DNA of 64,000 bases, from assembly GCA_029547045.1 (NCBI GenBank), contig JAKPQL010000119.1, forward strand, positions 1 through 64,000. Direction: 5' to 3'. A program made the translations under genes and the position numbers. The stretch comes from Deltaproteobacteria bacterium. GTDB taxonomy: Bacteria > Desulfobacterota > Desulfomonilia > UBA1062. Of the stretch, positions 44,350-53,835 are shown in pieces; position 1 is the first letter of the stretch, and each line of letters begins with the position of its first letter. The notes below the pieces were generated by a model. That model saw only the letters and a program-made list of their open reading frames with translations, ran no database searches and was not told the DNA's origin.

Positions 44350-44799
44350 CTAGACCCTGGGCTTGCGGAGTTCCTCCTCGTATCCCATGGTGACGAAGTA
44401 GATGACCCGGTCGAAGAAGAGGACCACCTTGTTGTTGAGCTCCAGGGCCTGGCTGAACTCGTAGGTGTTCTCGAAGAACTGCTTCTCCTGGATGAACTGC
44501 CAGAGGTTCCGCTTCACCAGCATGAAGGCAAGGACCACCTCGTTGAGGTCGATGCCTTCACGGAAGCGTTTCTTGCCGAGCTCGGTGTATACCTTTCTGA
44601 TCTCGCCCGTGGTGTGGTCGTCCGATCCCAGCCAGGAGCTGAGCTTGCTGTACACGTCATAGACACGGTCATACAGCAGATCAGAAGAGATTTTCCGATA
44701 CCCCTTGGTCTCTTCCCGTTCGAGGAGTTCCTTGCAAAGCCTCCTGGTCAGTTCATTCGCGTTGTCCTTTATCAGGTCCAGCATCTGGAAATAGAACAT
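44350..44799 (-). CDS. RsbRD N-terminal domain-like protein
   Basis: A 149-aa all-helical protein. The pattern KLSSWLGSDD...KKRFREGIDLNEVVLAFMLVKRNLW resembles the sensory N-terminal domain of RsbR-type stressosome proteins and many delta-proteobacterial kinases, here standing alone with no output domain. GGAGGAG precedes the ATG at 44799. It may act as a sensor subunit for a partner encoded elsewhere. Convergent with the AtuA-family gene. Confidence 0.65.
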   Translation of the reverse strand: MFYFQMLDLIKDNANELTRRLCKELLEREETKGYRKISSDLLYDRVYDVYSKLSSWLGSDDHTTGEIRKVYTELGKKRFREGIDLNEVVLAFMLVKRNLWQFIQEKQFFENTYEFSQALELNNKVVLFFDRVIYFVTMGYEEELRKPRV

Positions 44800-45082
44800 G
44801 TCTCCTCCTTCTTCCCATTGTTCAATGCAGCCAGCAGTGGATGTAATGACATGAATAATAAGAAGAAAAACGTCAGGCGCAAGGGTCTTGAACTCAGAAA
44901 ACACCATGTGCGGGAAGATCATCAGCAAGAACAGGGAAGGGATCTGGCCGAGGGGGAGGACACGGCGATGCACGAACGGCATGGGGGAGCCCCCCCGGGC
45001 GGAGGCCGGTGCCGCCCTGATGACTCATCCTGATCAGCGCATCATGGAACGATGGCGTTGCACGGAGTCAAGGCAAAGAAGT

Positions 45083-45256
45083 TCAGGCCTTGAGCCGGTC
45101 GATGAGATCCTTCATGAATGCCTCGCGTTCCTTGAGGGACCGGCGGAACTCGCGGTCATCGGTATTGACGATCTCGATGCGCAGCATGGGGTAGTATCGC
45201 TCCAGGACCTCCAGGAGTTTTCTTTCTTCCTCGGGTGTCAGACTGAGTTTTGACAT
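45083..45256 (-). CDS. Small hypothetical protein, 57 aa
   Basis: It encodes MSKLSLTPEEERKLLEVLER at the N terminus and ends RLKA. It is rich in Glu, Arg and Lys and predicted mostly helical. GGGAGAG lies before the ATG and codon use matches neighbouring genes. No family recognised. The 283 bp between it and the gene at 44350 hold nothing else that could be supported. Confidence 0.6.
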   Translation of the reverse strand: MSKLSLTPEEERKLLEVLERYYPMLRIEIVNTDDREFRRSLKEREAFMKDLIDRLKA

Positions 45257-45324
45257 GGTCACTCTCCCTTTATATGACCCGATCGCATCTCTTGGATCGA
45301 TCCAAAGGATGAAGGCATGCCTGT

Positions 45325-45582
45325 TCAGAGCTTCAGGGATTCCTTGGTGAGCCCGGTGGGATAGACCGGGAAGATCTCGAACTTCATGACATCCCGCCAG
45401 GGGGCGCGCGCCGCGATCAGTCCCTTGGCATCCGTGTTCACCACGTAGAACGTGCGCCGTCCCTGCAGGTCATAGTACTCCGAGATCACCTTCACGTCCT
45501 CGGGCCACTTCCAGGTAACACTGCGGGTCCTCACTTCCCGCTCGTCGCAGGGTTCCCAGGAACAGATCATCATGAACAGCAT
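45325..45582 (-). CDS. DUF3303-like small protein
   Basis: An 85-aa protein starting MLFMMICSWEP and ending with a domain-swapping ferredoxin-like pattern (RRTFYVVNTDAKGLIAARAPWRDVMKFEIFPV) that resembles DUF3303 proteins. Function is unknown. A strong GGAGGTGA ribosome site precedes the ATG. It is probably cotranscribed with the 57-aa gene 69 bp downstream. Confidence 0.7.
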   Translation of the reverse strand: MLFMMICSWEPCDEREVRTRSVTWKWPEDVKVISEYYDLQGRRTFYVVNTDAKGLIAARAPWRDVMKFEIFPVYPTGLTKESLKL

Positions 45583-45810
45583 GGTGTCACCTCCTGCATT
45601 GGTTTGTGCTTTGGATCCTTTTGCAAACAGTCCTCTTCCACCGGGATGAGGGTCCCGGCGCCCGGAAAAAGGGTAATTTCAAGGTGCCTCTGCGCATGGG
45701 GTAGTGTCATGAAATTGCAAGAGACTCAGTGCAATCAAGTGCGTTTCACCTGATAAAGTAATAAGGGCGGTGGCGGAGTCAATGCCGGTGCTGAAGAAAT
45801 CCTGTCCGGA

Positions 45811-46854
45811 TCAGATGTAGCCCGTCTTTGCAAGGAAAGAGTACCATGCCCGTCCCCTGAGATCCGGGTTGAACACGAGCCAGTGACCGCCCCGGAGGAA
45901 GACGTGCTCCGGCCAGCCCCAGCGCTCGCACAGGAGGCGCGTGTATTCGAAGGGGCAGAGTAAATCGCCCCGGGAGGCGATGACGAGGATCCTGTCCCGG
46001 GACAGTCGTGGTGAGAAGCGCAAGGGCGAGTGCATCTCGTAGACCTGCCGCATCTTTTCCCGCAGCCGGCCGGACACCGGGAAGGTAAACCTGGCCGTGT
46101 CCGTGCCCAGGGGGCTGGAGAGGTTCACCGCAGGAACCATCATGGCGGAGAAGTCCGCATCGTCCCTGAGGCAGGCATACAGAGCCGCCAGGTACCCGCC
46201 CAGGCTCGCGCCGATGAGGCCGGTGCCTGTGGAACCCAGTTCCTTCAGGACCGCCAGTGCGCCGGCAAGATCGTGCATGGCGTGGCCCACGCATTCGCAG
46301 GTCATGGCAGGGTCGTGGGGGCTCAGGAAGAGGCCCCTCTGGGAAACGGCGGCGGGAGAACGTCTCCAGTGGAAGGGGGTGATGAACAGGGCAACGTCGA
46401 GGCCCATGTCGAAGAGTCTCCTGACCTTGAACATCCGGTGGGCCTGGGAGGGATCCCCCAGCAGGTACCCGTGGAGGCAGAGCACGGTCCTGGGGGCAGG
46501 CCTCCTGTGTGTCCAGCGCGCGATATACCCGGTTGCATTGGCCGCATGGGAGAGGTAGCGCTCACGGAGCATGGGGATGCGCGGCATATACCCGCTCTCG
46601 AAACAGATCAGCTCGTAGGAACCGTCTCCGTATGGCGACTCTTCCAGCACCCGGTGAGCCGGGGCACCGGCCGGAAAGGAGAAGAAGGTCTTCGGGTCGG
46701 ACACATACCCTTCCCGGAAGAGGTGATCGAGGGTGGACTCAAACGCGGACAGCGCAGTCGCCACGGGTGGTCTGCATGCGGCGATGATCCTCGGCGCGAG
46801 GAGGAAGAGGCTGTCCACGACGCCCCCGAGGATCTCAGGGATGCCTTTTGTCAT
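45811..46854 (-). CDS. Alpha/beta hydrolase family protein
   Basis: A 347-aa protein. The nucleophile elbow GASLGGY (GxSxG) and the upstream oxyanion segment VLCLHGYLLGDPSQ are clear. Late segments SRGDLLCPFEY and FLRGGHWLVF supply the expected Asp and His. The natural substrate, an ester or amide, is unknown. The ATG at 46854 follows GGAAG. A longer in-frame extension to 47142 is Arg/Pro/Ser-rich and overlaps another gene, so it was discarded. The 228 bp downstream hold no gene. Confidence 0.85.
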   Translation of the reverse strand: MTKGIPEILGGVVDSLFLLAPRIIAACRPPVATALSAFESTLDHLFREGYVSDPKTFFSFPAGAPAHRVLEESPYGDGSYELICFESGYMPRIPMLRERYLSHAANATGYIARWTHRRPAPRTVLCLHGYLLGDPSQAHRMFKVRRLFDMGLDVALFITPFHWRRSPAAVSQRGLFLSPHDPAMTCECVGHAMHDLAGALAVLKELGSTGTGLIGASLGGYLAALYACLRDDADFSAMMVPAVNLSSPLGTDTARFTFPVSGRLREKMRQVYEMHSPLRFSPRLSRDRILVIASRGDLLCPFEYTRLLCERWGWPEHVFLRGGHWLVFNPDLRGRAWYSFLAKTGYI

Positions 46855-46960
46855 GGGGCTTCCTTTCATGGAGATGTCGTGATGCATGGCATCAGGGAAG
46901 CTTCCCCGAGTGTTCGGCTCAGGAACACGGGACGATGCCCCTTGCCTGCCCGGTGCGGCA

Positions 46961-47167
46961 TCATTTCCGCCGGATGGATCCCGGAGCGATGGGTGCGGGC
47001 CCGTCGGCACCTTTTTGCCGTCCCCGGCCCTCCAGGCAGAGCTCGCACCGGTTGTCGCTGCACCACTGGCAGGAAAAGCAGTCCCGGCAGGGGTGCTTCT
47101 TCGGCCGCCCCGTGTCCTCGGGGACATACACCAGCCCTTCAACGCCTTTCATGCGGATGAATCCCAT
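46961..47167 (-). CDS. Small cysteine-rich protein, 68 aa
   Basis: It begins MGFIRMKGVEGLVYVPE and contains KKHPCRDCFSCQWCSDNRC followed by ELCL, six cysteines in about 20 residues, suited to bind zinc or an Fe-S cluster. The C-terminal tail is Arg/Pro-rich. GAAAGG lies before the ATG at 47167. It lies on the minus strand upstream of the hydrolase gene and is probably cotranscribed with it. Function unknown, but the motif density argues against a chance frame. Confidence 0.65.
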   Translation of the reverse strand: MGFIRMKGVEGLVYVPEDTGRPKKHPCRDCFSCQWCSDNRCELCLEGRGRQKGADGPAPIAPGSIRRK

Positions 47168-47336
47168 ACCAGACCTTTCGGGCAGGGCCGGGCTCCTCAC
47201 GACCCGGGCATGCATCCGCACCCATGATAGCACAGGAAAAAGGTGTTTCTCAAACCTGATACCCGTGGTACACTGTGAAGGATCACACGCTCGTTTGCAG
47301 TGGCATACACTCCTTTTCAGGGCGCGGGGCACGGGG

Positions 47337-49394
47337 ATGGGAAATGATAACGACTCCAGGGAGAGGCTCTTCGACGAGTTGACCCATGCCCTGAAGCGCA
47401 TCATGGAGCTCGAGGACTCCCTTCAAAGGGCGAACGACACCCTGAGAGAGAGGGAGGAGAGCCTCCGCACCCATTCCCTGCTCAGCAGCGATATCTTCTT
47501 CTGCTATGACAACACCCTCAAGGTGCTCGATGTCTCCGAGAACGTGGAGAGGATCACGGGATATCGGAAAGAAGAACTCGTGGGGAGGTATTTCCACGAC
47601 CTGCAGCTGATGGTCCACCCCGAGGACGTCGACGACGCCTTTGAGAACGCCCAGCATGTCCTTTCGGGCAAGACCGTCTACCCGAACATCTACCGGTTCT
47701 TCACCAAGGACGGGAAGAAGAAGTTCGCCGAGGTGAACGGCGTGCCGGTTCTCAGGGACGGCAAGGTCGTGGCCATGATCTCCCGGGCCAGCGACATCAC
47801 CGAGCACATCGAGAGGGAGCGGTCGCTCCGCCGGGACGAGGAGAACTGGCGGACAGTGCTCCAGACCCTGCCCCATGCTGTCTGCATCATGCGGGAGGAC
47901 GACTCGCGGTATGTCTACATCAACGAGGGGTTCTCCGCCCTCACCGGGTACCCCCCGGAGAAGGTCGTGGGCAGGACCCCTGCGGACATCAACCTTCCAC
48001 CGGAAGATGGCGGGCTCTTTTCCGAGCAGTGCAGGGACCCCCGGGATCCCGCCAGAAGGGTCTTCAGGTTCACGAGCAAGGGCGGCACGATGATCGAGAC
48101 CATGGCCCACTGCAAGCCCCTGCGGTTCGACGGCCAGGACTGCACGCTCATGGTCATGATGGATATGACCCCGTTCAGGGAAATGGAAGAGGAACAGGAC
48201 AGTGCCTGCAGGGAGATGGCCGAGCAGGAAAAGATGGATGCCCTGCGCATCCTGGCAGGGGGCATCGCCCATGACTTCAACAACATGCTCACCTCCATAC
48301 TGGGGTATGCCCGGATGGCATTGCGCGACGTGTCGAGTCTCGTGGACCGGGATACCGACCTCGGCACGGTGAGAAGCGATCTGGATGAAGTCCGCAGGTC
48401 GGCACAGCGTGCCCGTGACCTGGTGAACCAGCTCCTGGCATACGCAAGGCACGGCCGCAGGAAAGACACCACCCTGGTGCTCGGCGATGCCGTAAGGGAC
48501 TCCCTGCACATGCTCAGGCCCCTGGTCCCTCCCAACGTGGTGCTGCGGGACAACCTGGACGACGGCGGGCAGATCCTCGGAGACCCCGTCCAGATCCACC
48601 AGGTGATCATGAACCTGTGCACCAATGCGATTGCGGCCATGCGGGAGCGGGGCGGAACCCTCGAGGTGAACCTTGAACGCTCCATGCTCCCGCAGGAAGG
48701 CCCGGCCATGGATCTCGGTCTGGCCCCGGGGGCGTATATCCGGCTTTCGGTGAGCGATACCGGCCACGGCGTGGACCCGGGGGTCAGGGAACGGATCTAC
48801 GAACCGTACTTCACCACCGCGCGGAGGAGCGGATCAAAGGGCCTCGGCCTGTCCGTGGTGCACGGGATCGTGCAGGACCATGGCGGCGCCATCGCCTGCT
48901 CGAGCGTCGTGGGGGAAGGAACGACCTTCGAGGTCTATCTCCCGGAAGTGGTCCCCATCCGTGAGAGAGCAGGCGCGCAGGACGAGCTGGCCGGTGTGCG
49001 TGGCAACGAGAGGATTCTCATCATCGACGACGAGCCCGCACTGGTGGAACGCGCCCGGAGGGCCCTGCAGGAACTGGGGTACACGGTGGAGTCCAGGACC
49101 AGCGGCTTTGAAGCGCTGGAGGACTTCCGCAGGAATGCGGGGCAGTATGATCTGGTGATCACGGACACGAGCATGCCCGACATGGAAGGGGACAGTCTGT
49201 CCGGGAGGCTCTCGGAGATCCGCCGGGACATACCGGTGATCCTGTTCGACACCCATGAGAGGGGCATGTCCCCCGAAGATGCCCGCCGCTTCCAGAACCG
49301 GGTGCACATGAGAAAGCCCTTCGAGATGCTGGGGCTCGTGAAAACTGTGCGCAAGGTCCTGGACCGGGAACGGAACCTCTCCGGAGAGGACTGA
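47337..49394 (+). CDS. Hybrid sensor histidine kinase with two PAS domains and a C-terminal receiver
   Basis: A 685-aa protein. A short N-terminal coil (LTHALKRIMELEDSLQ), PAS 1 (about 45-165) and PAS 2 (about 175-285) precede a HisKA domain with GGIAHDFNNMLTSILGYA, where His is the phosphorylation site. The HATPase domain carries an N-box region (MNLCTNAIAAM) and G-boxes (DTGHGVDPG; GSKGLGLSVVHG). The C-terminal receiver has IIDDEP and phospho-Asp in VITDTSMPDM. No membrane segment is seen, so sensing is cytoplasmic. No cognate regulator is adjacent. The start at 47337 avoids an implausible upstream extension. Confidence 0.92.
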   Translation: MGNDNDSRERLFDELTHALKRIMELEDSLQRANDTLREREESLRTHSLLSSDIFFCYDNTLKVLDVSENVERITGYRKEELVGRYFHDLQLMVHPEDVDDAFENAQHVLSGKTVYPNIYRFFTKDGKKKFAEVNGVPVLRDGKVVAMISRASDITEHIERERSLRRDEENWRTVLQTLPHAVCIMREDDSRYVYINEGFSALTGYPPEKVVGRTPADINLPPEDGGLFSEQCRDPRDPARRVFRFTSKGGTMIETMAHCKPLRFDGQDCTLMVMMDMTPFREMEEEQDSACREMAEQEKMDALRILAGGIAHDFNNMLTSILGYARMALRDVSSLVDRDTDLGTVRSDLDEVRRSAQRARDLVNQLLAYARHGRRKDTTLVLGDAVRDSLHMLRPLVPPNVVLRDNLDDGGQILGDPVQIHQVIMNLCTNAIAAMRERGGTLEVNLERSMLPQEGPAMDLGLAPGAYIRLSVSDTGHGVDPGVRERIYEPYFTTARRSGSKGLGLSVVHGIVQDHGGAIACSSVVGEGTTFEVYLPEVVPIRERAGAQDELAGVRGNERILIIDDEPALVERARRALQELGYTVESRTSGFEALEDFRRNAGQYDLVITDTSMPDMEGDSLSGRLSEIRRDIPVILFDTHERGMSPEDARRFQNRVHMRKPFEMLGLVKTVRKVLDRERNLSGED

Positions 49395-49569
49395 GGCTCG
49401 AACCTTCACCCGCACGACCCTTTCCTTGACTCTCCCGCCCTGCCCCTTACTATGGGGGGTAGTGTGCTCGGAGGCACGGAACACAAGGCCGTACCACACG
49501 GATCATCCTGACCCGGCTGACCACGGGGCTGTCGGTTCAGTCCCGTGGCTGACCTGAAGGAGGCACTGC

Positions 49570-49806
49570 ATGCCCGAGAGTATCTATAAGGTCGTCGATA
49601 TCATCGGAACCAGCGAGAAATCCTGGGAAGATGCGGCGAAGAGCGCGGTGGAGACCGCCTGCAAGAGCCTCAGGGACCTGAGGATCGCCGAGGTCACGGA
49701 GTTCGACCTCAAGGTGGAGAACAACAAGGTGGTGGCCTTCCGCACCAAGCTCAAGCTGTCCTTCAAGTACGACCCCAGCGTCCAGAAGAACTGGAACGAG
49801 TTCTGA
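49570..49806 (+). CDS. Dodecin (flavin-storage protein)
   Basis: A 78-aa protein: MPESIYKVVDIIGTSEKSWE and VTEFDLKVENNKVVAFRTKL match dodecins, small beta-alpha-beta-beta proteins that assemble into dodecamers and store FMN/FAD or lumichrome. The Trp of KSWEDA is the flavin-stacking residue. GAAGGAGG precedes the ATG. It is monocistronic, with a 175-bp upstream gap. Confidence 0.92.
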   Translation: MPESIYKVVDIIGTSEKSWEDAAKSAVETACKSLRDLRIAEVTEFDLKVENNKVVAFRTKLKLSFKYDPSVQKNWNEF

Positions 49807-49825
49807 CGCCGGCAGACCATCCCCG

Positions 49826-50737
49826 TCAGCCCCTGTCGCTCTCGGCTGTATGCCTGATGCCGGCCGTGCTGACGCCGAGCATGCCCGTGTCCAGGCTCAG
49901 GCCGGGGATGGACCGGAGCAGATCGTCCATTCCCGCATCCCCTTTCCAGAAGGCGTAGGCGGCCTCCATCATGGTGCATGCCAGGCCCCTGGCCTGGGTG
50001 AAGAGCTCCGCCACCGTGGTGGTCCGTTCCCTGCCCTCCACCAGGTCCGCCACCCTCAGGGGCGAGGGCAGGCACACAGTGCGGGGCGCATCCGCGTAGA
50101 AGAGGCCGAGATACGACGGGTCATCCACCATACCCTGGCGTACGGCCATGCGTGCCAGGCAATAGGCCACTGTGCTGGTGAAGAGCAGGTTGAGGACGAT
50201 CTGTCTGCGGAGGCTGGCGCGGATGTCCCCGATGGGGGTCTGATGCTGCGAGGTCACGATCTCCTCGAAGGCCAGCCCCTCGAGGAAACGGGTCCTGATG
50301 AGCCGGTGGAGGCGAAGGGGGTTCTCCAGGGAGGCGTCCATGCAGGTTTCCAGCCGCCGGTGCCTGTGGACCGCCTGCTGTTTCTTCACCGGGTCCTGGT
50401 CGTAGTAGTTGCCCGAGAGGTAGTAGACCACGGGGTGGAAGGTGATGTCCAGGGCGCAGTGGGTGATGTAGCCCAGGATGAACGCAACGTCCCGCGGTCC
50501 CCTGGCGGCCTGGAGCACCTGGATGATGGTGGTGTTGGTCGGGTTGCCGTCCCTGCCGTGGAAGGTCTCGGAGATCCGGGTCAGCCCTTTCCTGGACCCG
50601 TAGTAGAACGTGTCCGGGATGATGGAGCCGAGGAGGTAGGCGTTCAGGTTCCCGGAGATCTCCTTGAGCATGGGCCTGCCCGTGAGGTCTTCGAGCAGTC
50701 CGTGGGCAAAGAGAAGGTGGGTGTTTTCCTTGGGCAT
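49826..50737 (-). CDS. Zinc-dependent phospholipase C-like protein
   Basis: A 303-aa protein. HLLFAHGLLEDL near the N terminus, IIPDTFYYG, and GYITHCALDITFHPVVYY provide the His/Asp pattern of the Zn_dep_PLPC family. No signal peptide is visible, so it is probably cytoplasmic and may not be a secreted phospholipase. AAGGGGA precedes the ATG at 50737. It converges on dodecin, leaving 19 bp between the stops. Confidence 0.7.
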   Translation of the reverse strand: MPKENTHLLFAHGLLEDLTGRPMLKEISGNLNAYLLGSIIPDTFYYGSRKGLTRISETFHGRDGNPTNTTIIQVLQAARGPRDVAFILGYITHCALDITFHPVVYYLSGNYYDQDPVKKQQAVHRHRRLETCMDASLENPLRLHRLIRTRFLEGLAFEEIVTSQHQTPIGDIRASLRRQIVLNLLFTSTVAYCLARMAVRQGMVDDPSYLGLFYADAPRTVCLPSPLRVADLVEGRERTTTVAELFTQARGLACTMMEAAYAFWKGDAGMDDLLRSIPGLSLDTGMLGVSTAGIRHTAESDRG

Positions 50738-50898
50738 GCGTGTTCCCCTTCGTTCAATGCTCAACAAAGTATAGGGCACTGGGGCGTGCGGTGTAAAGCG
50801 GCCCGTGCATATCCTTGTGAGGATTGACAAATCAAGCCGAAACGGAAAGAATACACCTGCCGTACCATCCATCATCTCTTCAGGAAGCGGGGGTCTCC

Positions 50899-52389
50899 AT
50901 GGAATGCAAGGTCGCTCACCACGATCAGGACCATGTCTTTGAAAGGATCTTTCACCCCAGGTCAGTTGCGGTCATCGGGGTCTCCAGCCAGGCCGCAGGG
51001 TTCGGCAGCGGCATCGTGGACGCGCTGAGGGCCATCGGGTTCCAAGGTGCGCTCTACGGTGTCAACCCCAAGGGCGGCACGTACCGGGACATGAAACTCT
51101 TCACGAGTCTGGCCGATATCCCCGATCCCATCGACTTTGCCGTCATCGCGGTCCCGGCTGGGTTCGTCCCCGAGACCCTGGAAGAGTGCAGGCGGCGAGG
51201 GATCGCCGGGGCGGAGATCCTTTCCGCGGGCTTTTCCGAGACCGGAACGCCTGAGGGCTCCGCCCTGGAGGAAGAGGTCAGGCGGATCAGCGCGCGCGGC
51301 ATCCGGGTGGTGGGGCCCAACTGCTTCGGCATTTACTGTCCCCAAAGCGGGCTCACCCTGCTGCCCGGGCCCGACCTGTCCCGGGAGAGCGGGCACGTGG
51401 GGTTCCTGTCCCAGAGCGGCGGCATGTCCATCGACTTCGGCCACATCGGCAAGTGGATGGGGGTGAGGTTCTCAAAGGTCGTCAGTTTCGGCAACGGCGT
51501 GGACCTGCGGGAGACGGAGCTCCTGGAGTACCTGGGAAGGGACCCCGAGACCAGGGTCATCGCCATGTACGTGGAAGGGGTGGAGGACGGCCGCGGGTTC
51601 TTCCGGGTGCTCAGGGACGTTGCCGCCAGGAAGCCCGTGATCATCAACAAGGGGGGGTTGTCCGAGGCAGGGTCCCGGGCCGTTGCCAGCCACACCGCGT
51701 CCATGGGGGGCAGCCGGGTCATCTGGGAGTCGGCCCTCAGGCAGGCAGGGGCCATCCAGGTGGGCGACCTGTGGGAGCTGGCCCAGACCTGCCTCGCCTT
51801 TTCCCTGCTCCCCTGGCAGGTGTACCGGGGCATCAGCGTGGCGGGCGGGGGTGGAGCCCTGGGGGTGAGCGCCGGTGACCTGGCCGAACGCTATGGGCTG
51901 AGCCTGCCTGTGTTCGACGATCAGATGAGCGACAGGATCCTGGAGGTACTCCCCAGACCCGGGTCCAGCGCCCGCAACCCGGTGGACGCGGCGAACCCCT
52001 TCGTGGGTCCCGATGCGTACCGGCACGTGTTCACCCATGCGGGATCTGATGCGCGCGTCGATGCACAGGTGCTCATCCAGCTCCTGCACCACTACAAGTC
52101 AGCTGCCCTTTCCCTCGGGGTGGATTCTGTGCACAGCATCACGCCCTACGAACAGCAGGCCCAGGCCCTGGCCGATGCCAGGCAGGCCACGGGAAAGCCG
52201 GCCATCCTGGTGATGCCCGATTTCAAGCAGGGGAAGGAGTCCCTGGACATCGAGGAGCTCATCCGGGACGCCAGGCAGGCCTTCCTGGGGAAGGGCATCC
52301 CGGTGTTCTCGGACCTGGGGGACGCCATGCAGGCCCTGAGCCATGTCAGCGCCTATGCTGCGCATCAACATGCCTCACGGGAGGCCTGA
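50899..52389 (+). CDS. NDP-forming acyl-CoA synthetase alpha-type protein (CoA-binding)
   Basis: A 496-aa protein. The N-terminal CoA-binding Rossmann domain is IFHPRSVAVIGVS...YGVNPKG. The succinyl-CoA-ligase-like domains include GPNCFGIY, FLSQSGGMS and the phosphohistidine region VASHTASMGG. The C-terminal ATP-grasp (beta) domain is absent, so a separate beta subunit is needed for catalysis or the protein only binds acyl-CoA. The ATG at 50899 is chosen over an in-frame TTG at 50824. A paralogue lies at 54423. Confidence 0.85.
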   Translation: MECKVAHHDQDHVFERIFHPRSVAVIGVSSQAAGFGSGIVDALRAIGFQGALYGVNPKGGTYRDMKLFTSLADIPDPIDFAVIAVPAGFVPETLEECRRRGIAGAEILSAGFSETGTPEGSALEEEVRRISARGIRVVGPNCFGIYCPQSGLTLLPGPDLSRESGHVGFLSQSGGMSIDFGHIGKWMGVRFSKVVSFGNGVDLRETELLEYLGRDPETRVIAMYVEGVEDGRGFFRVLRDVAARKPVIINKGGLSEAGSRAVASHTASMGGSRVIWESALRQAGAIQVGDLWELAQTCLAFSLLPWQVYRGISVAGGGGALGVSAGDLAERYGLSLPVFDDQMSDRILEVLPRPGSSARNPVDAANPFVGPDAYRHVFTHAGSDARVDAQVLIQLLHHYKSAALSLGVDSVHSITPYEQQAQALADARQATGKPAILVMPDFKQGKESLDIEELIRDARQAFLGKGIPVFSDLGDAMQALSHVSAYAAHQHASREA

Positions 52390-52404
52390 GGGGAGGGCAT
52401 ACCC

Positions 52405-53445
52405 ATGCCAGCGATCCGCCGCCAGTTCGCCAGCGACAACTATGCCGGCATCTGCCCCGAGGCCTTGGACGCCCTTGTCCGCGCCAACATGGGACATGCC
52501 GTTCCCTACGGCGAGGACGAGTATACCGCCCGGGCCTGCGACATGCTCCGTGCCTTCTTCGAAACCGACTGCGAGGTCTTCTTCGTGTTCAACGGCACCG
52601 CGGCGAACTCGCTCGCCCTGGCCTCCCTGTGCCGGTCGTACCACAGCGTCGTGTGCCACCACCACGCGCACATCGAGACGGACGAGTGCGGGGCGCCCGA
52701 GTTCTTCTCCTCGGGCACCAAGATCCTCCTGGCAGGCGGGGATGAGGGAAAGCTCAACCCCGGCGAGGTGGAGGATGTGGCGCTCAGGAGGGCCGACATC
52801 CACTACCCGAAACCCAGGGTCATCAGCATCACCCAGGCCACGGAGGTGGGCACCGTGTACTCGCCGGAGGAGGTGCGCGGTCTCGGCGCCTGCGCCCGGC
52901 GCCTCGGGCTGCGCCTCCACATGGACGGCGCCCGCCTGGCCAACGCCCTGGCCACCCTGCAGGTCCGTCCCGCTGAGATCACCTGGAAGGCCGGAGTGGA
53001 CGTGCTGTGCTTCGGCGGGGTGAAGAACGGCATCGCCGCCGGAGAGGCGGTGGTCTTCTTCGACAAACGACTCGCGGACGAGTTTGACTACCGCTGCAAG
53101 CAGGCAGGCCAGCTCTCCAGCAAGATGCGTTTCCTGTCCGCGCCGTGGATCGGGCTCCTCACCGCAGACACATGGCTCAGGAACGCGGTCCACGCGAACC
53201 GGTGCGCACTCTCCCTCCACGATGGACTGGCAAGGATCCCGGGCATCAGGGTCATGTTCCCGGTCCAGGCCAACGCGGTCTTCGTGGAGATGCCCCGGCA
53301 TGTCATCGAGAGGCTCCACGGCATGGGTTGGCGCTTCTACACCTTCATCGGCGAGGGCGGGGTGAGGCTCATGTGCTCCTGGGACACCACGGAGCAGGAC
53401 ATCAACGACCTCGTCCGTGACGTTGCATCGGCCATGGAGGGATGA
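52405..53445 (+). CDS. Threonine aldolase/beta-eliminating lyase family PLP enzyme
   Basis: A 346-aa fold-type I PLP enzyme. FNGTAANSLAL and HMDGARLANAL are typical of low-specificity L-threonine aldolases, with the Schiff-base lysine at about Lys207 in CFGGVKNG. It cleaves L-threonine/L-allo-threonine to glycine and acetaldehyde, or a related beta-hydroxy amino acid. It lies 15 bp after the acyl-CoA synthetase gene and is followed by a terminator at 53494. Confidence 0.88.
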   Translation: MPAIRRQFASDNYAGICPEALDALVRANMGHAVPYGEDEYTARACDMLRAFFETDCEVFFVFNGTAANSLALASLCRSYHSVVCHHHAHIETDECGAPEFFSSGTKILLAGGDEGKLNPGEVEDVALRRADIHYPKPRVISITQATEVGTVYSPEEVRGLGACARRLGLRLHMDGARLANALATLQVRPAEITWKAGVDVLCFGGVKNGIAAGEAVVFFDKRLADEFDYRCKQAGQLSSKMRFLSAPWIGLLTADTWLRNAVHANRCALSLHDGLARIPGIRVMFPVQANAVFVEMPRHVIERLHGMGWRFYTFIGEGGVRLMCSWDTTEQDINDLVRDVASAMEG

Positions 53446-53493
53446 CACCCGGGGGGGCATGACCGTCCTGCCTTCCTGGGTTGTGAAGAACAA

Positions 53494-53520
53494 AACCGGG
53501 CAGCCCGATGCTGCCCGGTT
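53494..53520 (+). terminator. Hairpin terminator after the threonine aldolase gene
   Basis: AACCGGGCAGC and GCTGCCCGGTT form an 11-bp GC-rich stem with loop CCGAT. CTCCT follows, so the T-tract is weak. An A-run just before the stem would serve as a T-tract on the opposite strand. Confidence 0.6.
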
Positions 53521-53835
53521 CTCCTATGGAGAAGTCTCACAGATGCGGAGTCTTCGTTGGTACCATTCTTATCGTCACGCCTCAAGAAATCATGAGGGTT
53601 TTTTTCAGAAAATAAAATTATATTCTATTGGGTTACAGCATACATGCCGTGTGGAACGGGCACCCTTTGTTCCGTTCCGGAACTCCCCCGGGGCCATGCG
53701 GGGAATATCCCGGTCATATTCAAAAGGTAAGACAATCATACGGTATACTGCCAGACAGCTGTTGACAACTCCATGGGATGAATATATTTTAATTTACAAT
53801 ATGGTTGCAGAAACTATCGGGTCGAGGGGCAGCTC
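53521..53835 (+). other. AT-rich intergenic region before the PadR gene
   Basis: No gene is supported in these 315 bp. Base composition falls well below that of the neighbours. Runs such as a seven-T stretch near 53600 and AAAATAAAATTATAT follow. It contains the promoter at 53762 and near-palindromic AT-rich sequence around 53783-53805 that could be a PadR operator. Confidence 0.5.
53762..53790 (+). promoter_or_regulatory. Promoter of the PadR-family regulator gene
   Basis: TTGACA at 53762-53767 is followed after 17 bp by TATTTT (53785-53790), overlapping an alternative TATATT at 53783. The start would be near 53797, about 39 nt before the ATG at 53836. Confidence 0.6.

Noticed and set aside
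46848-47336. N-terminal extension of the hybrid histidine kinase
   Set aside because: It is Pro/Arg/Ser-rich without domain features and overlaps a better supported cysteine-rich gene on the other strand. The kinase begins plausibly at 47337.
53783-53805. Firm PadR operator call in the AT-rich stretch
   Set aside because: Only loose symmetry is present, and AT-rich promoters give such symmetry by chance.
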